A DNA stretch of 64,000 bases from Kitasatospora sp. NBC_00458 (lineage in GTDB: Bacteria > Actinomycetota > Actinomycetes > Streptomycetales > Streptomycetaceae): the NCBI RefSeq assembly GCF_036013975.1, contig NZ_CP107904.1, positions 3,845,001 through 3,909,000 on the forward strand, read 5' to 3'. Below are positions 52,754 through 61,926 of the stretch, piece after piece; position 1 is the stretch's first letter; each line of letters starts with the position of its first letter. A program made the translations under genes and the position numbers. Below the pieces are notes generated by a model. That model did no database searches, was not told the origin of the DNA, and saw only the letters and a list, made by a program, of their open reading frames with translations.

Positions 52754-53704
52754 TCACGCCGCGGCCGGACCGTCCGGCAGGGTGAGGCCGCGCAGCTCCC
52801 GGATCAGCGCCCGCACCGCCGCCGTGCCCGCCAGCTCCGGCGTCGTCACGTACCCGACGTGCCGGGTCGGCGGGTGCGGCCCGAGGCTGGTGACGGCCAG
52901 CCCGGCCGGGGCGCCGAGCAGCGCGGTCCGGGGCATGATCGCCATCCCCAGCCCCTGGGACACCAGCGAGACGGCCACCGTGTCGTCCTCGACGTCGATG
53001 GTGGCGGGCGGGATCCAGTCCTGCCGGTCCCACCAGTCCCGGGTGTACGAGCCGCAGTTCTCGTCCCAGTCGACCAGCGGCAGGCCGCGCGGCGCCGGGT
53101 GACCCGCCGGGTGCGCCAGCGCGTACTCCTCCTCGAAGAGCCGGACGGAGACCAGCCCGGGCACCGGCGGCGGCGCGCTCGCGTCGAGGGTGGCGAGCCC
53201 GAGGTCGGCGCGGCCGTCCGCGACCTCGCCGGCCGTACCGCGCCCGATCTCGCGGACGATCCGGACCTGCGGGGTGAGCCCCGGGTGGCGGGCGGTGAGC
53301 CGGGCCAGTACGGGCGGCAGCAGGTGGGCGGCGACGCTGCGGAAGGCGGCGATCCGCAGCGTCCCGGTGACCGCCGCGGCCTGGTCGCCGGCGCCGGCGG
53401 CACGCACCTCCGGACCCATCGCCGCCAGCAGCCGCAGGACCCGGCGGGCGTACGCGACGGCCCGGGCGCCCGCCTCGGTGGGTCGAGCGCCGTGGCGCCC
53501 CCGGTCGAAGAGCACCGCGCCGAGCTTCCGCTCGCAGCTACGGACGGCGTGCGAGACGGCGGACTGGCTCGTCCCCAGGCGCGCGGCCGCCGCCGTGAAC
53601 CCCTTCTCCTCCTCGACCGCGACCAGGACGCGCAGCTCGTGCGGGGCGAGGTCCGGGGCCGGCTCCCCCGTGCCGCCCGCCCGTTCGCTCCTCACCCGCA
53701 CCAC
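52754..53704 (-). CDS. LysR-type transcriptional regulator
   Basis: About 316 residues. The N-terminal winged helix spans about residues 18-78 (HELRVLVAVEEEKGFTAAAARLGTSQSAVSHAVRS); the effector-binding domain follows (LRIAAFRSVAAHLLPPVLARL onwards). Several in-frame GTG codons lie close together (53704, 53701, 53695); I use 53704, with GGTGGA upstream. It is divergent from the NADPH oxidoreductase gene about 170 bp away, the classic LysR target arrangement. The ligand is unknown. Confidence 0.88.
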   Translation of the reverse strand: MVRVRSERAGGTGEPAPDLAPHELRVLVAVEEEKGFTAAAARLGTSQSAVSHAVRSCERKLGAVLFDRGRHGARPTEAGARAVAYARRVLRLLAAMGPEVRAAGAGDQAAAVTGTLRIAAFRSVAAHLLPPVLARLTARHPGLTPQVRIVREIGRGTAGEVADGRADLGLATLDASAPPPVPGLVSVRLFEEEYALAHPAGHPAPRGLPLVDWDENCGSYTRDWWDRQDWIPPATIDVEDDTVAVSLVSQGLGMAIMPRTALLGAPAGLAVTSLGPHPPTRHVGYVTTPELAGTAAVRALIRELRGLTLPDGPAAA

Positions 53705-53872
53705 CCGTCGTCCACCAGCGCCACCTTCCCGTGCCGCCGAACCTACCTCCCCGCCGCCCCGTCCATCGATTCCGCTCATGGAACCGGCCCACCCATCACC
53801 GCCGCCCCCTGCCCACGCCCGCGCCGGCTCCCTACGGTGATCATCACCGCCCCACCGATCCCGGAGCCCACC

Positions 53873-54883
53873 GTGTCCCGACCCACCGCCCGCGTCGTCC
53901 ACCTCGTCTCCCGCCCCACCGGCGCCCCGACCGCCGAGAACTTCGCCTTCCTCGACGAGACCGTCCGCCCGCTCGCCGACGGCGAGGCACTGGTCGAGAA
54001 CACCCACCAGTCGGTCGACCCGTACATGCGCGAGGAGATGGACGAGACCGGCAGCTGGCAGCTGCACGCCCCGCTGGAGGGCCGCGCCCTCGGCCGGGTG
54101 GTCGAGTCCCGGGCGCCGTCCCTCCCCGTCGGCACGCTGGTCCACCACCGCCGGGCCTGGCGCACCCACTCGGTGGTCGGCGCCGCCGAGACGACGGTCC
54201 TGCCGGACTTCGTAGGGGTCCCGCTCAGCGCGCACCTCGGCATCCTCGGCGGCACCGGCCTCTCCGCCTGGGTCGGCCTGACCCGGGTCGCCCGCCTCCA
54301 GCCGGGTGAGACGCTCTTCGTCTCGGCCGCCGCCGGCGGGGTCGGCACGGCGGCCGGCCGGATCGCCCGCCTGCTCGGCGCCGGACGGATCGTCGGCAGC
54401 GCCGGCTCCGCCGCCAAGGTGGAGCACCTCACCGGGGAGCTCGGCTTCGACGCCGCCTTCGACTACCACGACGCCCCGATCGCCGACCGCCTCCGCGAGG
54501 CCGCCCCCGACGGCCTGCACGTCTACCTCGACAACGTCGGCGGCGACCACCTCGAAGCCGCCATCGGCGCCCTGCGCGACCGCGGCCGGATCGCCTGGTG
54601 CGGGGCGGTCGCGCAGTACGACCGCCTCCAGGACCCGCCGGCCGCCCCCCGCAACCTCTTCGACGTGGTCGGCAAGAGCCTGCGGCTGGAGGGGTTCCTG
54701 GTCCGCGACCACCTCGACGCCCGCCCCGAGCTGTACGACTTCCTCGTCCCGCACCTGCGCTCCGGCGCGATCGCCCCCGACGAGACGGTGGTCGAGGGCT
54801 TCGACCACGTCGTCGACGCCTTCCTCGGCATGCTCCGGGGAGCCAACACCGGCAAGATGATCGTCCGGCTCGCCGACGCCTGA
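53873..54883 (+). CDS. NADPH-dependent oxidoreductase, MDR superfamily
   Basis: 336 residues of the medium-chain reductase fold without zinc-ligand Cys. It begins GTG 53873 with GGAG 7 bp upstream. SVDPYMREEMDE, the NADP-binding AAAGGVGTAAGRIARLLGA, YLDNVGGDHLEAAI and the ending NTGKMIVRL match the CurA/leukotriene-B4 12-hydroxydehydrogenase-like group that reduces alpha,beta-unsaturated carbonyls. It probably detoxifies enones and is likely controlled by the divergent LysR-type regulator. Confidence 0.87.
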   Translation: MSRPTARVVHLVSRPTGAPTAENFAFLDETVRPLADGEALVENTHQSVDPYMREEMDETGSWQLHAPLEGRALGRVVESRAPSLPVGTLVHHRRAWRTHSVVGAAETTVLPDFVGVPLSAHLGILGGTGLSAWVGLTRVARLQPGETLFVSAAAGGVGTAAGRIARLLGAGRIVGSAGSAAKVEHLTGELGFDAAFDYHDAPIADRLREAAPDGLHVYLDNVGGDHLEAAIGALRDRGRIAWCGAVAQYDRLQDPPAAPRNLFDVVGKSLRLEGFLVRDHLDARPELYDFLVPHLRSGAIAPDETVVEGFDHVVDAFLGMLRGANTGKMIVRLADA

Positions 54884-54910
54884 TCCGCCGACCGCCCGCC
54901 CCGCGCGCAC

Positions 54911-54949
54911 GACCGGGCCGGCGGAGGCGGTGCCCCCGCCGACCCGGTC
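54911..54949. terminator. bidirectional terminator
   Basis: Stem GACCGGG(C)CGGCGG with CCGCCGACCCGGTC and a GC loop between the oxidoreductase gene and the convergent YccF gene. Confidence 0.55.
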
Positions 54950-54961
54950 AACGCGCGTCGG

Positions 54962-55363
54962 CTACCGCGCGCCCCACGGCTCGTCGGTCGAGACGATCTC
55001 GCGGCCGAGCGGCATCAGCGAGACGGGGATCAGCTTGAGGTTCGCCCAGCCGAACGGAATGCCGATGATCGAGATGAACAGCGGGATGCTGGTGATCAGG
55101 TGCGCGAGGGCCAGCCACCAGCCGGCGAAGACCAGCCAGATCACGTTCCCCACGCAGGACGGCGCCCCGGCGTCCGGGTTCTCCACCGCCTTCCGCCCGA
55201 ACGGCCAGAGGACGAAGCCGGCCAGCCGGAACGAGGCGATGCCGAAGGGAATGGTGATGATCAGCACGCAGCAGATGATTCCCGCGATCACGTAGCCGAT
55301 CGCCATCCAGATACCGCAGAAGACCAACCAGAGGACGTTCAGGACGAAGCCGATCACCTTCAT
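54962..55363 (-). CDS. YccF-family inner-membrane protein
   Basis: 133 residues with two tandem YccF (DUF307) units, each with paired membrane helices: LNVLWLVFCGIWMAIGYVIAG then ITIPFGIASFRLAGFVLWPFG, and VIWLVFAGWWLALAHLI then IIGIPFGWANLKLIPVSLMPLG. No enzyme motif is seen; function is unknown. ATG 55363 is chosen because GAGAGGG stands 8 bp upstream; a GTG three codons earlier is possible. Confidence 0.85.
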   Translation of the reverse strand: MKVIGFVLNVLWLVFCGIWMAIGYVIAGIICCVLIITIPFGIASFRLAGFVLWPFGRKAVENPDAGAPSCVGNVIWLVFAGWWLALAHLITSIPLFISIIGIPFGWANLKLIPVSLMPLGREIVSTDEPWGAR

Positions 55364-55449
55364 GGTTGGCACCCTCTCACGGACGACGGACAGCCCCTAT
55401 GACCAGCCATTCCCGCCGGCGCCCGTGTCTACGCCGCCACGCACGGCGC

Positions 55450-55486
55450 TCCGCGCCGACCGGGACGTCCGGTCGGCGCGGAGCGG
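55450..55486 (-). terminator. hairpin after the small secreted protein gene
   Basis: A 16-bp stem (GCTCCGCGCCGACCGG and near complement) with a short loop, 17 bp past the stop. No T-run. Confidence 0.55.
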
Positions 55487-55503
55487 GGCGGGGGCCCGGC
55501 GGG

Positions 55504-55779
55504 TCAGCCCTCGATGCCGATGCCGGTGTCGGTGAAGCTGCCGGCGACGCCGTCCTCGCCGATGATCAGGAAGCCCTCGAAGTAGCTGGCGCCGTCGGGG
55601 CCGAAGTGGACGCTGGTGAAGTGCGCGGCACTGCCGTCGGGGCCGACCGCGAAGGCGCCCTTGTCGAAGTGGGCGACCGGCACGACGCCGGCCGCGTCGG
55701 CGGAGGCGACGGTGGCGCCGCAGACGGCGAGCGGGAGGACGACGGCGGCGGCGGCGAGGATGCGGTGCATGGTGCGCAT
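55504..55779 (-). CDS. small secreted protein
   Basis: 91 residues. The ATG at 55779 begins a signal peptide (MRTMHRILAAAAVVLPLAVC then GATVASA, cleavage probably after ASA), leaving a mature peptide of about 65 residues. The mature part is Gly/Phe-rich beta sequence (HFDKGAFAVGPDGSAAHFTS, EGFLIIGEDG). No cysteine remains after cleavage. No known family is recognised. Its GAAAGGG ribosome-binding site supports this start over an upstream ATG. Confidence 0.65.
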   Translation of the reverse strand: MRTMHRILAAAAVVLPLAVCGATVASADAAGVVPVAHFDKGAFAVGPDGSAAHFTSVHFGPDGASYFEGFLIIGEDGVAGSFTDTGIGIEG

Positions 55780-55921
55780 GGAGAGGCCCTTTCGAGGCGT
55801 GGTTCTCGTTCCGGTGGGAACACCGGCTGTCACCATTTCCACACGTGCGCATACGAAGCGCTACCGCTGAAAGCCATCCGTGCGCACACGACCGTCGCGC
55901 TCCGCACCGGGTGCGGCTCCG

Positions 55922-56875
55922 CTACAGCGGGGTGACCGCCTTCAGGACGAGCAGCAGGGCCACCGCCGCGTTGAGCGCGGACAGGGCCGAGGCGGCGGTG
56001 CCGAGCGCCGCGACCAGGGCGGCGAGTCCGGCGGGGGTACGGGCGGGCGGCCAGTTGCGGGAGCTGGGGACGGGGCCGAGGAGGGCGGCGACCCGGCGGG
56101 GCACGGGCCCCGGGCCGGGCGCGGCGAACGCGGGGAAGGCCGCGTAGGCGGGGGCCCGGTGGGAGGCGAGGGCGGCCCGGGCGACCGCGCGGGCGGTGAT
56201 GCGGCGGTCGCCGACGGCCTGGGCGGACTCCTCGTCCGCCCAGCGCTCCGCGCTGAAGGCGACGGCACGCTGGAGCGGGCGCAGGAACGGGTTGACGCAG
56301 CCGGCCAGCTGGGTGGCCAGCAGGTGGCGGTGGTGGCGGTGGGCGAGGTGGGCGCGTTCGTGGGCGAGCAGGGCGGCGCGCTCGTCGTCGGCGAGGCCGG
56401 CGAGCATGCCGGTGGAGACCACCACCCGCCCGGGCGACCGGCCGGAACCGGGCAGCGCGTAGGCGTACGGGGCGGGGTCGGGGAGCAGCGCGACGTCGGA
56501 GGCGCCGGGCAGGGCTCGGCCGAGGGCGCGCCGGGCACGGGCTCGGATCCGCAGGTGGCGGACGGTCGTCCGGGCGACGGCGAGGAGCACCGCCGCGAGG
56601 ACGAGGAGCGCCGCCGTGCCGACCGTCTCGTGGTACGGCAGGGCCGCCCTGACCTCCGGGTCGGACCAGCTGTCGGGCAGCGGGTTGCCGGGGATCTGCG
56701 CGGTGCCGACCACGCCGATCAGGCCGAGGCAGAGCGTGCTGCACAGCGCCAGCACGATGCTGATCCCGGTCAGCAGGCGGGCGGCGCCGCGCGGGTGGAG
56801 GTGCTGCTCGGTGAGGCGGGCGATCGGCAGCGCCGTCAGCGGCAGGATGAGCGGGAGGAAGACGAAGACGCCCAC
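55922..56875 (-). CDS. M56-family membrane metallopeptidase (BlaR1-like)
   Basis: 317 residues with membrane helices at both ends and the zinc motif HERAH in LAHERAHLAHRHHRHLL on the cytoplasmic loop; the downstream Glu in SAERWADEESA may be a further ligand. It lacks the extracellular penicillin-binding sensor domain of true BlaR1. GTG 56875. The BlaI-type repressor gene ends about 16 bp upstream, so the two form an operon in which this protease probably inactivates that repressor on an unknown signal. Confidence 0.88.
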   Translation of the reverse strand: MGVFVFLPLILPLTALPIARLTEQHLHPRGAARLLTGISIVLALCSTLCLGLIGVVGTAQIPGNPLPDSWSDPEVRAALPYHETVGTAALLVLAAVLLAVARTTVRHLRIRARARRALGRALPGASDVALLPDPAPYAYALPGSGRSPGRVVVSTGMLAGLADDERAALLAHERAHLAHRHHRHLLATQLAGCVNPFLRPLQRAVAFSAERWADEESAQAVGDRRITARAVARAALASHRAPAYAAFPAFAAPGPGPVPRRVAALLGPVPSSRNWPPARTPAGLAALVAALGTAASALSALNAAVALLLVLKAVTPL

Positions 56876-56891
56876 GGTTCGGTTCTCGGGC

Positions 56892-57356
56892 TCAGCTCTG
56901 GCGGTCGGGCATCGACGTGGCCGACGGGGAGGGCAGGGGCGGGGACTGCGGCGGGTCGGCCGCGGAGGCGCTGTCGAGCAGCGTGCGCAGCAGTTCCTCG
57001 TCGTGCGGGAGCAGTGCGGTGACGAAGCTGGCGAGCACGGCGTCCCGGTCGGGCTCGCCGTCGAGGACCCGGCGCATCCGCAGGGCGGCGAGGCCGGCCG
57101 CGTCGGAGGCCGCCTGCCAGAGGTAGGAGCGGCCGGAGCGGGTCCGGGAGACGGCGTTCTTCGCGTGCAGCCGGGAGAGGATGGTCATCACGGTGGTGTA
57201 CGCGAGGTCGCCGTCGAGGCGTTCCTGCACCCATCCGGCCGTGGCCGGGCCGGGCGCCTGCTGGAGCACGGCCAGCACCTGTGCCTCCAGCTCGCCCTGG
57301 CCGCGCCGCCGGGCCCGCGGGTCCCCGGCCACCGGGGTGTTGGTGTCCTCTGCCAT
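56892..57356 (-). CDS. BlaI/MecI-type repressor
   Basis: 154 residues. A winged helix at about residues 20-90 (GELEAQVLAVLQQAPGPATAGWVQERL, AYTTVMTILSRLHAKNAV) binds DNA as a dimer. The C-terminal part (DEELLRTLLDSASAADPP) is acidic and Pro-rich. ATG 57356 has AGGA 8 bp upstream; an ATG three codons earlier is possible. Together with the M56 protease it forms a proteolysis-controlled switch; targets are probably its own operon and envelope or respiration genes elsewhere. Confidence 0.88.
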   Translation of the reverse strand: MAEDTNTPVAGDPRARRRGQGELEAQVLAVLQQAPGPATAGWVQERLDGDLAYTTVMTILSRLHAKNAVSRTRSGRSYLWQAASDAAGLAALRMRRVLDGEPDRDAVLASFVTALLPHDEELLRTLLDSASAADPPQSPPLPSPSATSMPDRQS

Positions 57357-57633
57357 GCCGGCCATCCTAACGAGCAGGTAAAGGGGCCCGGTGTCGGCGC
57401 TGGTCAGGGCCTCCGCCGGTCCGGTGGCGCGGGCGGCGGGCCGGACGGGCGGGGCCGGCGGACGGGCGGGGCGACCGGGAGGAGGCGCCCGCCGGAGGCC
57501 GACCGGCGGTGCGCGGCGCGGGTCACCCGAACAGGCGCGCCCGGTTGCCCGGCGCCGGGCGGGGGTGGACGGTCGAAGTCCGCACGCCCGTCCGGCACCT
57601 GCCCGGCCTCGGCGTCCGGCCCTGGAGGTACCC

Positions 57634-58188
57634 ATGAGCAACACGTCGCCCCCTCCCGATCAGCCCTCTCCCGATCAGCCCCCTGCCGATCAGCCCGGAA
57701 CCGACCGGCCCGGGGCGGACCCGCCCCGCACGGACAAGCCCCGCACGGACCAGCCCCCGCCCTGGCGCTCCCGCCTCGGCGCGCCGCCGCCCCCGGCCCA
57801 CGGGTTCGCCGACTGGGCGCCCGGCCTCGTGGTGTTCGCCGGTGTCCTGATGCTCCTGAACGGCACCATGGAGGTGCTGCGGGGCATCATGGCCGTCCAC
57901 GAGGACGACGTCTTCGTGAGTTCCGCCCGCTACGTCTTCCGGTTCGACCTGACCAGCTGGGGCTGGATCCACATCGTCGTCGGCGCGCTGGTCGCCGTGG
58001 TGGGCGCGTTCGTCCTCAAGGGCGCCGCCTGGGCCCGCTACGCCGGTGTCCTCCTCACCGTGGTGAGCGCCGCCGACAGCTTCCTGGCGATGCCGTACTA
58101 CCCGTTCTGGTCGTTCGTCGTGATCGCGCTGGACGTCTTCATCATCTGGGCGCTCTGCGTGTACCGCCCCGAGGACGCCGCCCACTGA
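57634..58188 (+). CDS. DUF7144-like four-helix membrane protein
   Basis: 184 residues. A proline-rich N-terminus of about 50 residues includes imperfect repeats of DQPxPDQP and RTDxPRTD, followed by four membrane helices (FADWAPGLVVFAGVLMLLNG, SWGWIHIVVGALVAVVGAFV, YAGVLLTVVSAADSFLAM, FWSFVVIALDVFIIWALCVY). This is the common actinobacterial DUF7144 layout; function unknown. ATG with GGAGGT upstream. Stands alone, divergent from the BlaI unit. Confidence 0.8.
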   Translation: MSNTSPPPDQPSPDQPPADQPGTDRPGADPPRTDKPRTDQPPPWRSRLGAPPPPAHGFADWAPGLVVFAGVLMLLNGTMEVLRGIMAVHEDDVFVSSARYVFRFDLTSWGWIHIVVGALVAVVGAFVLKGAAWARYAGVLLTVVSAADSFLAMPYYPFWSFVVIALDVFIIWALCVYRPEDAAH

Positions 58189-58296
58189 TCCGAGGTTCCG
58201 GCCGGGCACCGTGCACCGGCGCCCGGCCGTGCGCCGGCCGCTGACCGCGGGCCGTCCGGGCCCGGGCCGGACACGGCGGGCCCGGGCGGCCCCGCC

Positions 58297-59340
58297 TCAC
58301 GTCCGGGCCCGCTGGGTGACGGCGATGCAGAGCAGCACCGCCACCGCCGTCACCGGCGCCGCCGCCGGCAGCTCCTCGCCGAGCAGCAGCACCGACCAGA
58401 CCAGCGTCAGCAGCGGCTGCGCCAGCTGGAGCTGACTCGCCCGCGGCACGCCGATCTCCGCCATCCCCCGGTACCAGAGCACGAACCCGCCGAACTGCGA
58501 GACCGCCGCCGTGTACGCCAGCCCGGTCACCGCCTTCGCCCCGAACGCGACCGGCTCCGCGGGCAGCGCCAGCGCCGTGATCAGCCCGGTGACCGGCAGT
58601 GCGGCGACCACCGCCCAGCCGATCACCTGCCAGCCGGGCAGTTCGCGGGAGATCCGCCCGCCCTCCGCGTACCCGGCGGCGCAGACCAGCAGCGCCGCGA
58701 ACAGGTAGAGGTCGGCGACGCCCGGCCGCCCGTGGCTCTGCAGCAGCGTGAAGCCGAGCACCGCCGCGGCGCCGGCCAGTGCCGCGCCCCAGAACGCCCG
58801 GGACGGTCGGCCGCCCGCGCCGGTGCCCGCCCCGCCCGACCGGCCCGCCCGCAGCGCCGCGACCGTCGCGGTGGCCAGCGGCAGCACGCCGATGACCACC
58901 GCCGAGTGCGCGGTCGAGGAGGTCTGCAGCGCCAGTGTGGTGAGCAGCGGGAAGCCGAGCACGCAGCCCGCCGAGACCACCAGCAGACCCGGCCAGTGCC
59001 GGCGGGCGGGCAGCGGGACGCGGGCGGCCGCGAGGCAGAGCGCGGCGATCAGGCCGGCCAGCAGACCGCGCAGCCCGGTCGCCGTCCACGGGCCGAAGCC
59101 GGTCAGCGCCCAGGAGGTGGCGGGGAAGCTGAACGAGAAGGAGAGGACGCCGAGCGCCGCGAGCACGGTGCCGGCGGTGCCTCCGGCGAGGCCTGCGGCT
59201 GTTCCTCCGGCAATGCCTCCGGCGGGGACTCCGGCAGTGCCTCCGGCGGGGCCGGCACCGAGGGGGCCGGGGGCACCGGCGCGGATCGTGGGCTTCGCTG
59301 CTATCGCCGATGACCGGGTAGCGCTATCTTGTGCCTTCAT
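58297..59340 (-). CDS. EamA/DMT-family exporter
   Basis: 347 residues with ten predicted helices in two EamA halves. The N-terminus (about 55 residues) is Gly/Ala-rich with AGGTAG-type repeats. Segments TSWALTGFGPWTATGLRGLLAG and QLAQPLLTLVWSVLLLGEELP are typical of EamA metabolite exporters. The ATG at 59340 overlaps the ATG of the divergent regulator (CATG on the plus strand), so neither mRNA can have a conventional ribosome-binding site without overlapping the other gene. It is probably controlled by that regulator. Confidence 0.87.
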   Translation of the reverse strand: MKAQDSATRSSAIAAKPTIRAGAPGPLGAGPAGGTAGVPAGGIAGGTAAGLAGGTAGTVLAALGVLSFSFSFPATSWALTGFGPWTATGLRGLLAGLIAALCLAAARVPLPARRHWPGLLVVSAGCVLGFPLLTTLALQTSSTAHSAVVIGVLPLATATVAALRAGRSGGAGTGAGGRPSRAFWGAALAGAAAVLGFTLLQSHGRPGVADLYLFAALLVCAAGYAEGGRISRELPGWQVIGWAVVAALPVTGLITALALPAEPVAFGAKAVTGLAYTAAVSQFGGFVLWYRGMAEIGVPRASQLQLAQPLLTLVWSVLLLGEELPAAAPVTAVAVLLCIAVTQRART

Positions 59341-60808
59341 GAACGAGCGTAGCAGTGTGGCCGAACTCGCCGACAGCCTGCGCCTGGAGGTGCAGCGCTA
59401 CCCCGAGGGACGGAAGCTGCCGTCGAGCCGGGCCCTGATGGAGCGGCACCAGGTCAGCCCCGGCACGGTCTCACGGGCGATCGCCGTGCTGGCGGCGGAG
59501 GGCCTCGTGGTCTCCCGGCCCGGCGCCGGGGTCTTCCGGACCGCGGCGGCCGCCGCCACCGGTGGGGCCGCCCCGCCGCACGCCGCTCCGCACGCCCGCC
59601 CGGGCGACCTCTCCTGGCAGGAGGTCGCGCTGAGCGCCGACGCCGGCACCCGCGACGCCGGTGCCGGCGCCGCGCCGATGTTCGGCGTCCTGAACGTGCC
59701 GCCGCCCGACGTGCTCGACCTCAACGGCGGCTACCCGAACGCCTCGCTCCAGCCCGAGCGCCTGCTCGCCGCCGCACTCGCCCGGGCCGGGCGCCGGCCG
59801 GGCGCCTGGGACCGCCCGCCGGTGGACGGGCTCACCGAGCTGCGCTCCTGGTTCGCCCGGGACATCGGCGGCAGCGGCGGGCCGCTCGGGGCGGGCGACG
59901 TCCTGATCACGGCCGGCGGGCAGAGCGCGCTCACCATCGCCCTGCGCTCCCTGGCCGCCCCGGGCGCCCCCGTGCTGGTCGAGTCCCCGACCTACCCCGG
60001 CGCCGTCGCGGTGGCCCGCGCCGCCGGGCTGCGGCCGGTCCCCGTCCCGGTGGACGGGGACGGCGTGCGCACCGACCTGCTCGCGGCCGCCTTCGACGCC
60101 ACCCGGGCCCGGGTCTTCTTCTGCCAGCCGCTGTTCCAGAACCCGACCGGCGCGGTGCTCTCCCCCGGCCGGCGCGCCGAGGTGCTGCGGATCGCCCGGA
60201 CGGCCGGCGCCTTCGTCATCGAGGACGACTTCGCCCGCCGGCTGGTCCACGCCGACGCGCCCGCGCTGCCCCGCCCGCTGGCCGCCGACGACCCGGACGG
60301 CGTCGTGGTCCACCTCAGCTCGCTCACCAAGGCCACCTCGCCGAACCTGCGGATCGGCGCGCTCACCGCCCGCGGACCGGCACGGCAGCGGCTGCGCGCC
60401 ACCCAGGTGGTGGACAGCTTCTTCGTGCCCCGGCCACTCCAGGAGGCCGCCCTGGAGCTGGTCTCCGACCCGGGCTGGGCCCGCCACCTGCGGACGCTCG
60501 GCGCCGAACTGCGGGACCGCCGGCGGGCCGCGGTGGCGGCGCTGCGCCACGAGCTGCCGGGCCTGCTGGGCGCGCACCGGCCCGGCGGGTACCACCTCTG
60601 GCTGCGGCTCCCGGACGGCACCGACGAGACGGTGCTCGCCGCGGCCGCCCTGCGGGCCGGGGTGCTGGTCACCCCGGGCCGCCCGTACCACCCGGCCGAG
60701 CCCCCGGCGCCGCACCTGCGCCTGAGCTACGCGGCCGCGGACAGCGCGGCCATGGTGACGGAGGGCGTCCGGCGGCTCCGGCGGGCGTACGAGGAGACGA
60801 CCGGCTGA
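59339..60808 (+). CDS. MocR/PdxR-type regulator (GntR helix-turn-helix plus aminotransferase domain)
   Basis: 489 residues. A GntR-type helix-turn-helix lies at about residues 5-75 (LPSSRALMERHQVSPGTVSRAIAVLAAEGL). A linker and a fold-type I aminotransferase domain follow, with the PLP lysine in SSLTKATSPNLRIG and the phosphate-cradle segments SPTYPGAV and FQNPTGAV. Such proteins sense PLP or amino compounds and activate nearby transport or vitamin B6 genes. The ATG overlaps the start codon of the divergent EamA gene. TATCTT ends 8 bp upstream, suggesting a leaderless mRNA. Confidence 0.9.
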   Translation: MNERSSVAELADSLRLEVQRYPEGRKLPSSRALMERHQVSPGTVSRAIAVLAAEGLVVSRPGAGVFRTAAAAATGGAAPPHAAPHARPGDLSWQEVALSADAGTRDAGAGAAPMFGVLNVPPPDVLDLNGGYPNASLQPERLLAAALARAGRRPGAWDRPPVDGLTELRSWFARDIGGSGGPLGAGDVLITAGGQSALTIALRSLAAPGAPVLVESPTYPGAVAVARAAGLRPVPVPVDGDGVRTDLLAAAFDATRARVFFCQPLFQNPTGAVLSPGRRAEVLRIARTAGAFVIEDDFARRLVHADAPALPRPLAADDPDGVVVHLSSLTKATSPNLRIGALTARGPARQRLRATQVVDSFFVPRPLQEAALELVSDPGWARHLRTLGAELRDRRRAAVAALRHELPGLLGAHRPGGYHLWLRLPDGTDETVLAAAALRAGVLVTPGRPYHPAEPPAPHLRLSYAAADSAAMVTEGVRRLRRAYEETTG

Positions 60809-60888
60809 GCGCCCGGCCGGACGGAGCCGACCGGGGGCGGGACGGTCCGTCCGCCCGGGCGGGTGACGGCGGGCCCGGGCGGGGCGGG

Positions 60889-61752
60889 TCAGTCCCGGCG
60901 GCCGGCCATCCGCTCCAGACGGGCGATCCGCTCGGCCATCGGCGGGTGGGTGGAGAACAGCTTCGCCCCGGCCTCGCCCGGCCGGAACGGGCTGGCGATC
61001 ATCATGTGGCTGGCGGTCTGGATCTGCGGCTCGGGCGGCAGCGGCAGCTGCCGGGTGCCGATGTCGAGCTTCCGCAGCGCGGAGGCCAGGGCGAGCGGGT
61101 CCCCGGTGATCCGGGCGCCGTCGGCGTCGGCCTGGTACTCGCGGGAGCGGCTCACGGCCAGTTGGATCAGCGAGGCCGCCAGCGGGCCGAGGATCATGAT
61201 CGCGAGCACCCCGAACAGGCCCGGGCCGTCGTCGTCGTCGCTGCGCCCGAACGGGATCAGCCAGGCGAAGTTCACCAGGAACATCACCACCGAGGCGAGC
61301 GCCCCGGCCACCGAGGAGATCAGGATGTCCCGGTTGTAGACGTGGCTCAGCTCGTGCCCGAGGACGCCCCGCAGCTCGCGCTCGTCGAGCAGCTGCAGGA
61401 TGCCGTCGGTGCAGCAGACCGCCGCGTTGCGCGGGTTGCGGCCGGTGGCGAAGGCGTTCGGGGCCGGGGTCGGCGAGATGTAGAGCCGGGGCATCGGCTG
61501 GCGGGCCGAGGTGGAGAGCTCCCGGACGATCCGGTACAGCCGCGGCGCCTCGATCTCGCTCACCGGGCGGGCCCGCATGGCCCGCAGCGCGAGTCTGTCG
61601 CTGTTCCAGTACGCGTACGCGTTGGTGCCGACGGCGACCACCAGGGCGATCACGAGGCCCGTGCGGCCGAAGAAGCCGCCGATCACGAGGATCAGCGCCG
61701 AGAGGCCGCCGAGCAGTGCGGCGGTCCTCAGTCCGTTGTGCCGGCGGTGCAC
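60889..61752 (-). CDS. htpX: HtpX-type membrane zinc protease
   Basis: 287 residues, M48 family. Two N-terminal membrane helices precede the catalytic loop with zinc motif HELSH ([14 protein letters not shown]) and third ligand in [11 protein letters not shown]; two more helices lie between. It degrades misfolded membrane proteins under stress. GTG 61752 with GGAGGG upstream. In Streptomyces htpX lies next to a second NADH dehydrogenase cluster, as here. Confidence 0.95.
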   Translation of the reverse strand: MHRRHNGLRTAALLGGLSALILVIGGFFGRTGLVIALVVAVGTNAYAYWNSDRLALRAMRARPVSEIEAPRLYRIVRELSTSARQPMPRLYISPTPAPNAFATGRNPRNAAVCCTDGILQLLDERELRGVLGHELSHVYNRDILISSVAGALASVVMFLVNFAWLIPFGRSDDDDGPGLFGVLAIMILGPLAASLIQLAVSRSREYQADADGARITGDPLALASALRKLDIGTRQLPLPPEPQIQTASHMMIASPFRPGEAGAKLFSTHPPMAERIARLERMAGRRD

Positions 61753-61926
61753 GGCTGGCCCTCCAATGGCGCGTGGGGAAGCCCTTCCTGCCTCGTCCCT
61801 CTTGCCCGGTCAACGGGTGGGGCACGGGGCCTTGTTCCCTTGTGACCAGCGCGACACCCGACCGGAGGACCAGCTCAGGCGCGCCGGGGCTCCCGCACCC
61901 GCCTCACGACGGCTTCCCCGCCCGCC

